Assembly: GCF_041146795.1 (NCBI RefSeq)
Contig: NC_135176.1
Span: 1,371,786 to 1,435,785 of the forward strand
Direction of reading: 5' to 3'
DNA length: 64,000 bases
Source of the DNA: Maylandia zebra
Lineage: Eukaryota; Chordata; Actinopteri; Cichliformes; Cichlidae
Shown here: one piece after another, positions 11,154 through 56,699 of the stretch
How the letters are laid out: every line of letters starts with the position of its first letter
Numbering within the stretch: position 1 is the first letter of the stretch
Position numbers and translations under genes: made by a program
Notes under the pieces: model-generated
The model's input: the letters and a program-made list of their open reading frames with translations, nothing else
Told to the model about the DNA's origin: nothing
The model's database searches: none

Positions 11154-12725
11154 CAGTGGCTTGCAAAAGTATTCGGCCCCCTTGAACTTTCCCACATTTT
11201 GTCACATTACAGCCACAAACATGAATCAATGTTATTGTAATTCCACATGAAAGACCAACACAAAGTGGTGCACACGTGAGAAGTGGAACGAACATCATTC
11301 ATGATTCCAAACATTTTTACAAATAAATAACTGCAAAGTGGGGTGTGTGTAATTATTCAGCCCCTGAGTCAATACTTTGTAGAACCAGCTGCAGTTCCAG
11401 CTGCCAGTCTTTTAGGGTCTGTCTCTACCAGCTTTGCACATCTACAGACTGAAATCTTTGCTCATTCTTCTTTGAAACAGCTCCAGCTCAGTCAGATTAG
11501 CTGGGCAGCGTTTGTGAACAGCAGTTTTCAGATCTTGCCACAGATTCTGGATTGGATTTAGATCTGGACTTTGACTGGGCCAGTCTAACACATGGATATG
11601 TTTTGTTTTAAACCATCCCATTGTTGCCCTGGCTTTATGTTTAGGGTCGTTGTCCTGCTGGAAGCTGAACCTCCGCCCCAGTCTCAAGTCTTTTGCAGAC
11701 TCCAACAGGTTTTCTTCCAAGACTGCCCTGTATTTGGCTCCATCCATCTTCCCATCAACTCTGACCAGCTTCCCTGTCCCTGCTGAAGAGAAGCCCCCCC
11801 AGAGCATGATGCTGCCACCACCATATCTGACAGTGGGGATGGTGTGTTCAGAGTGATGTGCAGTGTTAGTTTTCCTCCACACATAGCGTTTTGCATTTTG
11901 GTCTCATCTGAGCAGAGCAGCTTCCTCCACATGTTTGCTGTGTCCCCACATGGCTTGTGGCAAACTGCAAACTGAACTTCTTATGGTTTTCTGTTAACAA
12001 TGGCTTTCTTCTTGCCACTCTTCCATAAAGGCCAACTTTGTGCAGTGCACGACTAATAGTTGTCCTGTGGACAGATTCCCCCACCTGAGCTGTAGATCTC
12101 TGCAGCTCGTCCAGAGTCACCATGGGCCCCTTGGCTGCATTTCTGATCAGCTCCTTGTTCGGCCTGTGAGTTTAGGTGGACGGCCTTGTCTTGGTAGGTT
12201 TACAGTTGTGCCATGCTCCTTCCATTTCTGAATGATGGCTTGAACAGTGCTCCGTGGGATGTTCAAGGCTTGGGAAATCTTTGTGTAGCCTAAGCCTGCT
12301 TTACATTTCTCAGTAACTTTATCCCTGACCTGTCTGCTGTGTTCTTTGGACTTCATGGTGTTGTTGCTCCCAATATTCTCTCAGACAACCTCTGAGGCCG
12401 TCACAGAGCAGCTGTATCTGTACTGACATTAGATTACACACAGGTGCACTCTATTTAGTCATTAGCACTCATCAGGCAACGTCTATGTGCAACTGACTGC
12501 ACTCAGACCAAAGGGGGCTGAATAATTACGCACACCCCACTTTGCAGTTATTTATTTGTAACAAATGTTTGCAATCATGTATGATTTTCGTTCCACTTCT
12601 CACGTGTGCACCACTTTGTGTTGGTCTTTCACCTGGAATTCCAATAACATTGATTCATGTTTGTGGCTGTAATGTGACAAAATGTGGGAAAGTTCAAGGG
12701 GGCCGAATACTTTTGCAAGCCACTG
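11154..12725 (-). mobile_element. Complete-length Tc1-like transposon
   Basis: This 1572-bp element begins CAGTGGCTTGCAAAAGTATT and ends with the inverted form, flanked by TA (11152-11153 and 12726-12727). The inverted repeats extend for roughly 190 bp. It carries a broken transposase gene on the minus strand. Confidence 0.93.
11369..12356 (-). pseudogene. Tc1 transposase, inactivated
   Basis: The start MKSKEHSRQVRDKVTEKC leads into a paired-like helix-turn-helix (ISQALNIPRSTVQAII) and a GRPPKLT linker. The catalytic domain follows in other frames: YGGGSIMLWGGFS, the second Asp in QDNDPKHKA, and SPDLNPIQNLW. The third catalytic residue of the DDE triad, Glu in NPIENLW, is Gln here. Frameshifts separate three open pieces, and a TGA replaces the Trp after KEE near the end. 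The original end is TAT TGA at 11369. It cannot make an active enzyme. Confidence 0.88.
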
Positions 12726-12727
12726 TA

Positions 12728-12835
12728 GTGGTGGTAGACAAACAGAAGGAGAGGGCCGTAGTGATAGATGTGGCGATACTGAATGACAGCAACATCAGGA
12801 AGAAGGAACACGAGAGAGATGTTAGGTTACTTTTT
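12728..12835 (+). pseudogene. Restriction-endonuclease-type LINE relic, right half
   Basis: It continues the frame broken at 11153: VVVDKQKERAVVIDVAILND, then SNIRKKEHER. The Asp-rich VVDK and VIDVA segment belongs to the endonuclease core. The Tc1 insertion sits exactly between NQPD and VVVDK. Confidence 0.65.
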
Positions 12836-13417
12836 ATACGTTGTTCAGAGACATGCACTCTATGTGGAACATTTAAAGAGTCAAAGTTTCTTCTTTGTAA
12901 AAGAAATACAGCTGGTAGGGGAGTGAAAAGCCTTTTTCCACAACAAAAAGCAAAGTCAAAGTAGCCACAGGGTGTGTGATCTGGGAGAGACTCTCACAAG
13001 GATGATAAGTTATTTCATTTTTAGCAGAGAGAATGTTGCAATTCAGGATAAATAAGACACACCAGGACAGAGCAAAACTACCAGTAACAACTTTAAACAT
13101 GGAAAATATTATAATGCTGCAAGCCATATATTATATGCATGAATCTGGGACCTGACTGGTGATGCCATTTCATATACACGCTAACCCACTGAGCTAACCA
13201 GGAACCAGAAGTATTTCTTCTGACTTTTCTGCTGTTTAAATAATTTTCCATTTCCAGTCCTTCTCACTCCCTTTTTATTGAGTACTTTAGCATTTTGATT
13301 GTTCAGAGATCATATGCTTATGCCTAAAGATGCGCCTCGTTACAGTATGAGAACTGGGGCAAAACTCTTCCATCAATTCAAATTTTACATTCACAGAGGT
13401 CTAATTAGAGCCTCGCT

Positions 13418-13429
13418 CCACTAGGTGGC
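13418..13429 (+). promoter_or_regulatory. CTCF-like core motif
   Basis: CCACTAGGTGGC matches the CTCF core CCASYAGRKGGC at every position, in forward orientation. Confidence 0.35.
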
Positions 13430-13779
13430 ATCAATATCCAAATAACTGCCTCCAGTGAAACCAGTCCTTCAAGGTTTTATTGAAATGCAGAAAAACATGT
13501 TTTTGTAATTCAATTATCTCAGAAATAGTCAATAAAAGGCTCATTATTTCTCACCTTTCACCTCATGCAAAAATGTTGTGACAATGCTGGTGCTGATTTA
13601 GGCTGTCATCTGTGGCTTGTGACACACTATACTGCTGCCTGTTTGAAAGGAGCAAAGGCCCTCACACAGTCAATTAGTAACTTCCCCTTGAACTGTTGTT
13701 CAAAGGTTAGGCTACAATGCACATGTGACTGAGGTGCATGAGCAGAAATGTAAAGGGTCAAGATGGTCAAGCATTATTT

Positions 13780-13782
<3 letters not shown>

Positions 13783-13834
<52 letters not shown>
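13783..13834. repeat. (GT)26 microsatellite
   Basis: A pure GT array of 52 bp. Confidence 0.95.
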
Positions 13835-13838
<4 letters not shown>

Positions 13839-14755
13839 AACTAGAAACTGCTAAATTATGAACACAAAAACACAGCGTGGCATGTGTCCCTTAACCACTG
13901 GCTGTTTTAGTGACACAGGCAGATGAAGGAAAAGAGGAAAGGGGAAAGAAACAGAAGAGGAGCTTTTCAATGTCAGTTCCGGATCCCAGTGTCAGTCCCT
14001 CTCAGTCATTCCTGATGGGATCCTCCCAGCCACAGGAAGACATGGAGCTCCCATCTGTGGCTAAATGCTTGCCAATGCACTGGGGTGTACTAGCGGTCAA
14101 GAAATGGGTAAAGGAGACAGTCACCTTTTTGTAAGTTGCTTCCAGTTACACATATCCCTGAGTCCAAGCATGGCTGCTCCTTTCACTGAGCTACATGGAA
14201 GACGCTTCTGTTATAAGACAATCAGAATGAAAGACCAGGGCAAGGGTGGCATAACTACCAGTGCTGCCCCTCATTTTGCATGAAATCTGCAGCTATACTT
14301 TCAGTGTCAGCAGGCCAGTGTGACGTGCTGATAGTCCCAAAGCCACTCTTTCATCGTAACACACATGGTGTCTCTGTCTTGGGTTTCCTCGCCCTGTGAA
14401 TCCATGGCAACAGCAGCCTGAATGGTCTATTCAGGACTCTCTACTACGCTCTCCCCTGAAACTATAGAGAAGTAAACAAACGCCATAGTTGGTCTGTTCC
14501 AGATGCAGGCACACATTATAAGTAGATGAGTTCTTTTCATAAGACTTGGACAAACAAAATTCATCAGTTCATTTCTGGAAAAACTTAAATTGAAAATCTC
14601 ATTGTCCTCTGCATCTCAGCAGCCTCCACTGAACTTGCTTCATATGTGCTTCATGTGAGTCAAGAGTGACAGTCAGGCTGGTTTTCACACTGTGTGCATT
14701 CGTGCAGATGTGTTTATGTTTGTGGCCAAAAACCTTCATCCCAACAGCAGCCAGA
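13835..14755. other. No recognised gene, one weak exon-like stretch
   Basis: Between about 13918 and 14100 a plus-strand frame is open and contains KRSFSMSVPDPSVSPSQSF. It follows CTGTTTTAG and has no clear donor. It is not recognised. The rest shows nothing. Confidence 0.25.
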
Positions 14756-14883
14756 CTGTACAATAAGATAAGATAAGATAAGAGATAAGATAGAACTTTA
14801 TTAATCCCTCGGGTGGGTTCCTCTGGGAAATTCGACTTCCAAAAAAAGCACAGCAACGACCGAAGTTACAGTTACAGAATTGT

Positions 14884-14888
<5 letters not shown>

Positions 14889-14969
<81 letters not shown>

Positions 14970-14979
14970 CACACACACA
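14889..14979. repeat. (AC)n microsatellite with one interruption
   Basis: An AC array of about 91 bp with a single extra A near 14953. Confidence 0.95.
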
Positions 14980-15151
14980 TATAAATACAGAGACAAATAT
15001 AAATAAAATATACAAAGGGGATAAATAGAATAAATAGGAATGAAAAATAAAAATACAAGTGAATTGCACATTTCAAGTATTGAGTCTATTGCACTGTTGA
15101 CTATTTACAAAAAGTATTGCACAAGGTATTGTACAGTGAGGTGCAGAGGCA

Positions 15152-15664
15152 CTACAGCTTAGTTGTTCCCCCCTCCTTTGTCCTCCTGTTTCCCCTCCCT
15201 CTCCCCTCCAGAGAGGAGTTAAACAGTCTGATGGCGTGTGGGACAAAGGAGTTTTTAAGTCTGTTGGTTCTTGTCTTTGGGAGAAGCAACCTGTCACTGA
15301 ACAGACTCTTCTGGTTGTTAATGGCCGTGTGCAGAGGATGCCCAGCATTGTCCATAATGTCCATCAGTTTCTTTAATGTCCTTTTCTCTGCCACTGTCAC
15401 CAGAGTGTCCAGCTTCATGCCGACCACAGAGCTAGCCCTCCTGATCAGTTTCTCCAGCCTGCATGAGTCCCTCTTTGCTGTGCTGCTCCCCCAGCACACC
15501 ACAGCATAGAAAAGTACTCCAGCAACCACCGACTGGTAAAACATCCTCAGGAGCTTCCTGCAGATGTTAAAAGACCTCAGCCTCCTGAGGAAGTACAGTC
15601 GGCTTTGGGCTTTTTTATACAGGTGCTCTGTGTTGCATGACCAATGCATGACAATGCATGACAA
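15152..15664 (-). pseudogene. LINE reverse transcriptase C-terminal fragment (170 codons open)
   Basis: Typical end of a fish non-LTR reverse transcriptase: KKAQSRLYFLRRLRSF, FYQSVVAGVLFYAVVCWGSS, KLIRRASSVVGMKLD and LDIMDNAGHPL-type sequence. It is 5'-truncated and otherwise open, so it is a recent insertion. I do not assign the clade (L2/CR1-like or similar). Confidence 0.75.
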
Positions 15665-16066
15665 TATGCACAGAGGATAAATCAGTGTTGAAACAGCTAA
15701 AAAAAATAAATATGGGTCAAAATGCCCTTGATGCAGTAAAATGAAGTCTTTGTGACATTTCTGTGTATTTTTTTGTGTATTCTTCTGTGTATTTTAGCAC
15801 ATTTTTGGCAGTTTTACTTTTTCCTCATTCATTTATTGTTTTCTACTGTATGTCTAATACAGTGCGTCTAACAAGTGTGAGATTAATAAAGTCTAAATCC
15901 ATCTATGTTGTAGTAAAGAACAAATGTGATCAGATAAGATAAAAGTAAAGGAGCTTAGATGGGTGGGATCTAACCAATGAAGGGTGTCGATACATAAGAA
16001 CATATAAGAAGAGTTGGCCATTCTGACTCAGTTATCTTTATTTTATTTTATTAGATATCCATTAGT

Positions 16067-16415
16067 CAGGGCAGCACGGTGGCACGGTGGTTAGACCTTC
16101 TTGCCGCACAGCAAGTGGTGGAGTTCAATTCCACCATCAGGCCGGGGTCTTTCTGTGTGGAGTTTGCATGTTCTCCCTGTGTTTGCGTGGGTTCCTTCCA
16201 GGTACTCCGGCTTCCTCCCACCGTCCAAAGACATGTAGTTAATTGATTAATCCAAATTGCCCATAGGTGTGAATGTGCGAGTGAATGTGAGTGCGAATGG
16301 TTGTCTGTGTCTGTTAGCCCTGTGACAGACTGGCGACCTGTCCAGGGTGTACCCTGCCTCTCGCCCAGCACCCCCTTGCGACCCTGAAAAGGTGAAGCGG
16401 ATGGATGGATAGATA
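16067..16415 (+). mobile_element. tRNA-derived SINE
   Basis: The head GGGCAGCACGGTGGCACGGT contains an A-box-like TGGTTAGA and a B-box-like GAGTTCAATTCC. It is followed by the conserved body (TGTGGAGTTTGCATGTTCTC, CCTCCCACCGTCCAAAGACA) and a tail GATGGATGGATAGA. This is a very common fish SINE layout. Confidence 0.85.
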
Positions 16416-16551
16416 TCCGTTAGTCATGCTATGAATCATCATCTTTCGTATAAACACTGAATCCTGTTTGTTTGTTTTTTAATGAGCAGAACTGGCTTAG
16501 TCTCTGTTGTTGTTCAGTTCTCATCTGCAGGGAAGAACAACAATAATCTGA

Positions 16552-16905
16552 TCAGATGTTCACCACCTCAAATTTAATCCCCCTATAACACACTTTATGC
16601 ACAGTAATCTTGGAGGATGGTACCACAGCTAGGCATCTTGACACATGATTGACTAATACATGCAGATCTAGTCGTTTTCTTGCGATGTCTGTTTCCTCAG
16701 AAGCTATAATTGCTGGCTCGACAGAATAACATTTCTGCTGAAAGGTCAGCTCACTTAAGAGATGGCTTTCCCATAATTCAGTTTTATGTTGAGCAATAAG
16801 GTTACATCCTCTGCCAACAGAAATTGTGGATGTAAAAAAGGGAAATGAATACTCACTAAAATGCCTGCACACTCCACCCAACACGTATTGCATGCATTTG
16901 AACAA
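16552..16905 (-). other. Open frame of 117 codons, unrecognised
   Basis: The minus-strand frame is open and has a protein-like composition (for example CNLIAQHKTELWESHLLSEL and VHKVCYRGIKFEVVNI). No domain is recognised and no splice partners are seen. It may be part of an old transposon ORF or chance. Confidence 0.2.
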
Positions 16906-16979
16906 AACAGAAAATTTCTGCTATTAGACTTTCTAACCATAATATTTCACACATTATAATTCCTTTGACTGCCAAATTA

Positions 16980-17739
16980 TAGAAAATAGATTCTAGTCGT
17001 CATGTGAATTCATAGGTATAGATTTCAGGGAGAACACAAGGGGACACAGCCTTACAAATATGTAGGACACACAAAGTTAATAAATAAATAAATAAATAAA
17101 AAGCTGTAAAACTACTGAGGAATGTGTTGACGTGTTAAGTATACTTTTACAATTAAAGACATTTTCTTGATAAATTAATGCAGGGGCGATTTCAAAAATT
17201 CACCAGAACAAGTCCCCCCAAACCCCAAGGCTGAAATTAAACAACACAAACACAATGGCCTGTATCAATAGGCACTGTAGTGAAAACTTAGTCCTTTAAT
17301 GTGAACCATGCTGTGTACACTGCGTACTGACCAGTAAGTTCTTGTCAAGGATCAAGAAAATATATATTATGATAAGGAAAGAATCTCCTCTGCGCATTTA
17401 AATCGTAATTTAAAGTAATTTAGCGCTGTCCCGTAATTAGAATAAAGTTGAATTACTCGTTTGAGTACCGAGTGATCGGATTGGCTGAGAGGAACAAGTG
17501 TACAGCTACTATACACCGCGTAGGAATGACGTTAATTTAGAAAGACGAATGATGTGGCAAAAATCAAAGGGCGAACAGAAAGAAGTAGTCCCACTTTTAC
17601 GTTTGTTCTCATATATTTTTATGCTGAAGTTCATTGTCTTATTTTGATATTTTAAAGAACAATTAAAATGTTATAAATGTTTCAAACAAACGGCAACATA
17701 CTAAGCACAGTTCACGTTTTAAAAGTCGAAATACGTATC
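16980..17739. other. AT-rich upstream sequence
   Basis: No gene is seen. There is an AAAT array at about 17078-17100 and an inverted CCAAT at 17480-17484. Confidence 0.5.
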
Positions 17740-18055
17740 CATCCGCCTTATTGAGTGCACTTCCATTTCCGGGATGTTTTCTCTGCTGACCAACCTCCAC
17801 CGCCATTGCAGGTCCAGGGAGTCGGTGTAGTGACAGTCGTTAGCCGGGGAAGACCGCAAGTAAACAGTTAAGGGAAGGAATAAAAAACAAATAAAGTACA
17901 GTCACACCGACAGCGCGTTTTAAATAAGGCGTAGAATTCGCTTACAATTGGACTTTAGACTAGAGACTTCCTGGCTGTCCGGCTAGGATCTGAGAGAAGC
18001 AGCCGTAGTTTGTTAGCATTAGACGAGACCGGAGGAGAGTGAGAGAGGAACCGCC
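17740..18055 (+). promoter_or_regulatory. cltc: cltc promoter and 5' UTR region
   Basis: This is the DNA just upstream of the cltc ATG. It is less AT-rich than its surroundings and lacks an obvious TATA box. An ETS-type TTTCCGG lies at 17766-17772 and YY1-like CCGCCAT motifs at 17800-17806 and 18051-18057, the second overlapping the start codon. An inverted CCAAT (ATTGG) sits further up at 17480-17484. The transcription start is not visible; placing it near 17800-17900 is inference. Confidence 0.45.
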
Positions 18056-52668
<34,613 letters not shown>

Positions 52669-53790
52669 AGACCCCAGCTCCTTATCTCCACTTACAGGGT
52701 GGAGCTTCCATCCATCCATCCCCCACAGTCCTTCACCACACCATTACCCTCTCGCTCTGCCTTCAACAGGGAGAGGAGAACAGCAACAAACTCGTCTTCA
52801 TCTTTCTTTTGTTTTTAAACCTTTCTTTACCCCCCTTAAACTGCCATGAAGGACTCAGTTTTTGTTCTGTTGTCAAACGAAAGGTTTGAATCACAGATTT
52901 AATTTCCTCACATTCCGTATTGACTACATTAATTTTTCTTATGTTTATTTTATTTGAATGGGAAATGGTTTATGTACAATGGGAGGGTTGGTTTGTGGGA
53001 AGAGCTGGTCTTCTCCAAAACAAGAAAAAAAAAAACACACAAACACACAAAGGTCTGTTGTGAAGCATCTGGTTTGCACTCTGTAGTGAGAAGAAATAAT
53101 GTAGAGCCTCTTCCTTTTGATGTGCGTGAGCAGCTTCTTCTTTCAGACTGTAAAATGCATTTAATTATTGTATATTCAGACACATGGCCGCTGCTTCCGT
53201 CCCCACAATCCTGAAACACTACGCTGTCCCATTAATGCCCCAAACTCAAACTTCAGGGCTGGTTTGATGAAGAAAATCCCAGAAGAGTATTTTACGTACA
53301 ATTTACAGGAAAGTTTGGTTCTTTCCAGCAAAGCCTATGCAGAAAAACATTTACTTCCAGATGACATGTCTATGTGCTTTACACACGGCTTTAATGTGGG
53401 ACGATTCCACCTTAGGAGGGGCTGCAGACCTGTTTGTGCTCGACTAACAACCCCCCCCCCTCTATGCTGTGGTTTGTTTCTGCAGGAGACATTTTTCAAA
53501 CTTTGTTCTCCTGTTTGATTAGATTGAATGTTAAGTTGAACTCCTCTAAATCAGAAACAATATCACAACACTTGTGGGATTGTGAAGGTTTTTTTTCTTA
53601 AGGCTTGTGTGTGTGTATACAGGAAATCAATCATTAACTCTTTGAACTTATATTCTTATCTCATTACCTTAGATTTAAATTGTGCACTTAAGATACTTGA
53701 TTGTGCATAATCAGGATCATAATGAATGAAACAGCGGTTTTGTTTTCCACTTAAAAAATAAAATAAAGGCTTCTTGTTTGTCAAGAAAAG
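52669..53790 (+). other. cltc: cltc 3' UTR
   Basis: This is non-coding sequence from the TAA to just past the overlapping AATAAA signals. It includes a run of C at about 53451-53460 and several T-rich stretches. The 3' end is inferred from the poly(A) signal and the GT-rich sequence that follows it. Confidence 0.6.
53757..53767 (+). terminator. Overlapping poly(A) signals for cltc
   Basis: Two AATAAA hexamers overlap by one base (53757-53762 and 53762-53767), about 1.1 kb past the cltc stop. They are followed within 40 bases by GT-rich sequence (TTGTTTGTC, GTGTGACCGTGTC), the usual downstream element. Confidence 0.7.
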
Positions 53791-54116
53791 TGTGACCGTG
53801 TCTTGCATGTGCTGTAACAAACTCTCACAGTTCTGATGGGGGTGATAACAGAGTGACACATATTTTTGTCTCTACTACAACAGTAACGATCAGTGATTGC
53901 TAAATCTGAAGTCCCAAACGTGATGCAGGTGCAGTACGAAAGCTTTGTTGAAGAGAGGAAATGTGTAGGAACACGTTGCGCACGTTACTGGACGACCCTG
54001 AATGTTCTTCTGTTTGTTTTGAGACATTTCGTTTTCTGTGGCTGGCTAAGTGCTCGGTTTGTACTGCTATAAATGTTCAATATGCCACCCAGCTGCGAAT
54101 ATATTGTCATGTTTTG

Positions 54117-54131
54117 CCTCTAGGGGGTGCT
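54117..54131 (+). promoter_or_regulatory. Weak CTCF-like motif
   Basis: CCTCTAGGGGGTGCT resembles the CTCF core between cltc and ptrh2, with mismatches. Confidence 0.2.
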
Positions 54132-54170
54132 ATAGTAAAATAAAGCTCTATGCAAGTCATTTCAGCTATT

Positions 54171-54818
54171 ATACACTAAAACCGGCACTGCTTAAATACT
54201 AAGGGACCACTTAAATTACAAATCCGCTCCCGATTAATAACATTCAATTTGAAATTCTATGCTGTCATCAGATGCACAAATAGCCGATGTTCCATAGGTT
54301 TTAATTGGATTCATGTCAGAGGAACGCGCTGGCCGCGAGGCCGAGCTTCATCCATACCAGCAGGATCCCACTGCACCATCTAAAGGTCTGGCAGGCAGTC
54401 TCAGAGGTACATGCCTGTAGCTAACAGCAGTCAGGGTACCGCTGGCCAGCAAGTCTGGTCTGTTGGCCATCCAAGGATAAACCTCTCCAGACCATCAATG
54501 ACCTTCTGCCAAATGGTCATGTTGGATATTATTGCTGCTGGCGTAACCGTTCACCGTGAGATCTCCTTTGTTACAGGTGCTCAGTGTGAACCTGCAGTCA
54601 TCTGTAAAGTGGAGGACCTGTTATCAGGTGAACGCCAGATGCACCGGGCTGTGAGGTCATCCCACGCTATGTCGGGATGTCACGCAATGAGTGTGTGTCC
54701 AGCAGTTCAGTCAGAAACATGCACAAGTAGGCTGCTGAAGGGGATTTTGTGGAGCTCTGCATTTAACTGACCTTGATGTAGTGGGATGATAAAGTGTCAC
54801 CTTCGTTTTTTACAGTGT
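54171..54818 (-). pseudogene. Decayed Tc1-like transposon relic
   Basis: Minus-strand fragments of a Tc1/IS630-type transposase are recognisable: a PARSSDMNPI block followed in another frame by NLWNIG, which is the DDE region around the last catalytic residue. Upstream pieces correspond to the GLS...GW and DESRF-type regions. The ends carry TACACT and AGTGTA. Frame breaks are numerous. Confidence 0.55.
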
Positions 54819-55737
54819 AGAAACATTGCTTATGATTAAAACGTGAACGTCTTTTCCCGACCCGGAAAACACGAGGTCAAGCAAAGAATCGCGGTGCTCA
54901 GACAACATGACTGCACTCACGTTAGACTACCTAATGATGTGGCAGCAGATGTTACTGTGTTTCATAAAAGTGGGCAGGCAGACGCAAAACGTTATCAGGG
55001 CTGGAATTTTTAAATACGTAGCACAACAGTGAAACATTGGTTGTATTTACACACATGGCTCTGATCTGTAGCCTTAAACTCAGTTACATGAATGTATCCA
55101 ATTGTCTTTGTCACTTTTCTAAACTCACATTTCAAGTGTTTCACACTGAAACGGCTTCATACGAAGCAGATTTTAATACAGCAGCGTTACGAACACTAAT
55201 AGCGTGACATCTCCTTTCTAGTCAGCGCATCTTTCTTTACCTTCTAGAGAATTTGACCAGCTCATGACTGACGTGTAGACAAAAGCTTCTCATTTTAAAC
55301 ATGTTAAAAATAAGGTGATTTTCTGAACTGCTGTTCTGTAAAACCTCCACCTCTGCTTTGTAACTGTGGCTTTCATCAGCAGCACCCCATCAATTAGTTT
55401 TCTAGTTACAAATAAAAAAAAATTAAAAAAAAAACAAAACATTATTTTATAGGAAAAAATAAATGCCATTGAGTCTCAGCACCATTGTGATGTTACATTC
55501 ATTTAAGCTGCTCTGCTGCTTCAGTGCAACATCACAGTATGAGTTCCTACAAATCAATCTTCTCATTAGCAGTACATAATTTGGACAAAGGTTATTAAAT
55601 CATCATATTTCTGAGCGTCCCGTTGATGTGAAGAACTGCTCCGTGTCACTGAGCTATCACAGTAAAAGTACAAATGTGTCATTACTGAACTAAGCCCTGC
55701 AATAAAACTCCTGGTAGCTCAGCTGAAAGCTGGATCT

Positions 55738-56247
55738 CTAGTAGAGCTTCAAGTCTCCAGTGACACTGTCGATCAGATCGGCCAGGCCCGGGCCGATGCC
55801 CAGCACGGTGCGTGAGCCCGGTGCGATCTGTGTCCTTCCTGCATCCTGGATCAAGCTAACGGGAAGTCCCACTTCCTTGGCGCGGCCTAGCAGGTCAATC
55901 AGGGTGTCCTCGTCAGGCGCCTTCACCACCACTTTGGGCTGGCCACAGTATTCCCACTGTCTGAGCAGCTCAGGGTTCCTGCGTTGGACCTGCTTGTAAG
56001 CCGACACAGCAGCATGGGCACACTGGGCAGCAACTTTCCCTTTGCCCATCTTTAGGTCATTCCTGACCACCAGAATCATTTTGAACTCGCCTCCTTCTCC
56101 CATCACGCTTGCTTCTCCAGAGCCATTCCCTTTCAACAGACTTTTGGATGTTGCGCCAAAGCGGGCCCCAAGGCGCCAACCAAGAAGGAGCCCACAGCCA
56201 AGGCCAGCTGCTACACCCAAGACCAAGGGGCCATACGACAAGTCCAT
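55738..56247 (-). CDS. ptrh2: Peptidyl-tRNA hydrolase 2, mitochondrial (Bit1)
   Basis: This is a single coding exon of 169 residues; human PTRH2 has 179. The enzyme releases tRNA from stalled peptidyl-tRNA. The vertebrate protein is anchored to the mitochondrial outer membrane and, as Bit1, also takes part in anoikis signalling. Residues 7-25 form one hydrophobic Gly-rich segment, the likely membrane anchor. The PTH2 domain runs from about residue 54 to the end, with the family signature [19 protein letters not shown], then [28 protein letters not shown] and the C-terminal LKLY. The ATG is nine bases past a good acceptor (TTTTTCCAG), so the start lies near the beginning of exon 2. The N-terminus is shorter than human and otherwise intact. 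It is tail to tail with cltc, 3.1 kb away, the same arrangement as in human. Confidence 0.95.
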   Translation of the reverse strand: MDLSYGPLVLGVAAGLGCGLLLGWRLGARFGATSKSLLKGNGSGEASVMGEGGEFKMILVVRNDLKMGKGKVAAQCAHAAVSAYKQVQRRNPELLRQWEYCGQPKVVVKAPDEDTLIDLLGRAKEVGLPVSLIQDAGRTQIAPGSRTVLGIGPGLADLIDSVTGDLKLY

Positions 56248-56256
56248 ACTTTAAAC

Positions 56257-56614
56257 CTGGAAAAATCAGAAACAGGTTAGGGCTACACACACACACACAC
56301 ACACGAAATACACTGTAACTGCTCCAGAGGAGGTCTCTGAATAAATAAGTCTTCCCATTTTAACATAAAAAATGTCCATATTCAAATTTCCATTTTGCGC
56401 TGTAATTCGGGAACTTTGCTTCAAAGAGGTTCGAAGGCGGGTTTTTCTCACTGGTTCACGTGCTGTTCACGTGCTGTTCACGTGCTACACTCGCTGACTT
56501 TGAGCCTCCAGGTTACAAACACGTTTGAAAAGCAGGACTTCAGAATGACACGAACAGACGCACACGGTAGAAGAAAGGAGGAAACCGCAGGACCACACCG
56601 GTCACATTTCATAC
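56257..56614 (-). other. ptrh2: ptrh2 5' UTR intron (inferred)
   Basis: On the minus strand a donor (GAGCACAG|GTATGA, exon end at 56615) and an acceptor (TTTTTCCAG, exon start at 56256) frame a 358-bp intron. The non-coding first exon would be about 56615-56690. It includes a short CA array (56286-56304) and three E-boxes (56457-56484). The splice sites fit consensus but are unproven. Confidence 0.55.
56457..56484 (-). promoter_or_regulatory. ptrh2: Three CACGTG E-boxes in an 11-bp tandem repeat
   Basis: The palindrome CACGTG occurs at 56457-56462, 56468-56473 and 56479-56484, within a repeated unit TGCTGTTCACG. The 11-bp spacing is about one helical turn, so all three face the same side of the DNA. 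CACGTG is bound by USF, MYC/MAX and MiT/TFE factors. Confidence 0.6.
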
Positions 56615-56666
56615 CTGTGCTCGGCAAGAAGAAGCGTCTTCTGCCTCACTTCCCGTCGCTCTGTGA

Positions 56667-56674
56667 TGACGTCA
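56667..56674 (-). promoter_or_regulatory. ptrh2: CRE palindrome TGACGTCA in the ptrh2 promoter
   Basis: This is a full palindromic CREB/ATF site about 52 bp above the inferred first-exon donor, next to CACTTCCCG, which resembles an ETS site. It lies in the expected core promoter and could also lie in the first exon. Confidence 0.6.
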
Positions 56675-56699
56675 CACAACAGCTGTTTCGTCTTTGTTA

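Larger units (their letters stand above)
14756..15664 (-). mobile_element. LINE 3' end, minus-strand copy
   Basis: This is an inverted, longer copy of the LINE at 10110-10678. It has an ATCTT-type tail at 14762-14790, the TTAATCCCTCGGGTGGG block, an AC array (14889-14979) and a minus-strand reverse-transcriptase tail. Confidence 0.8.

Noticed and set aside
16067-16140. A tRNA gene suggested by A- and B-box-like sequences
   Set aside because: It is the head of a SINE with a full SINE body and tail. No cloverleaf with a proper anticodon stem is supported.
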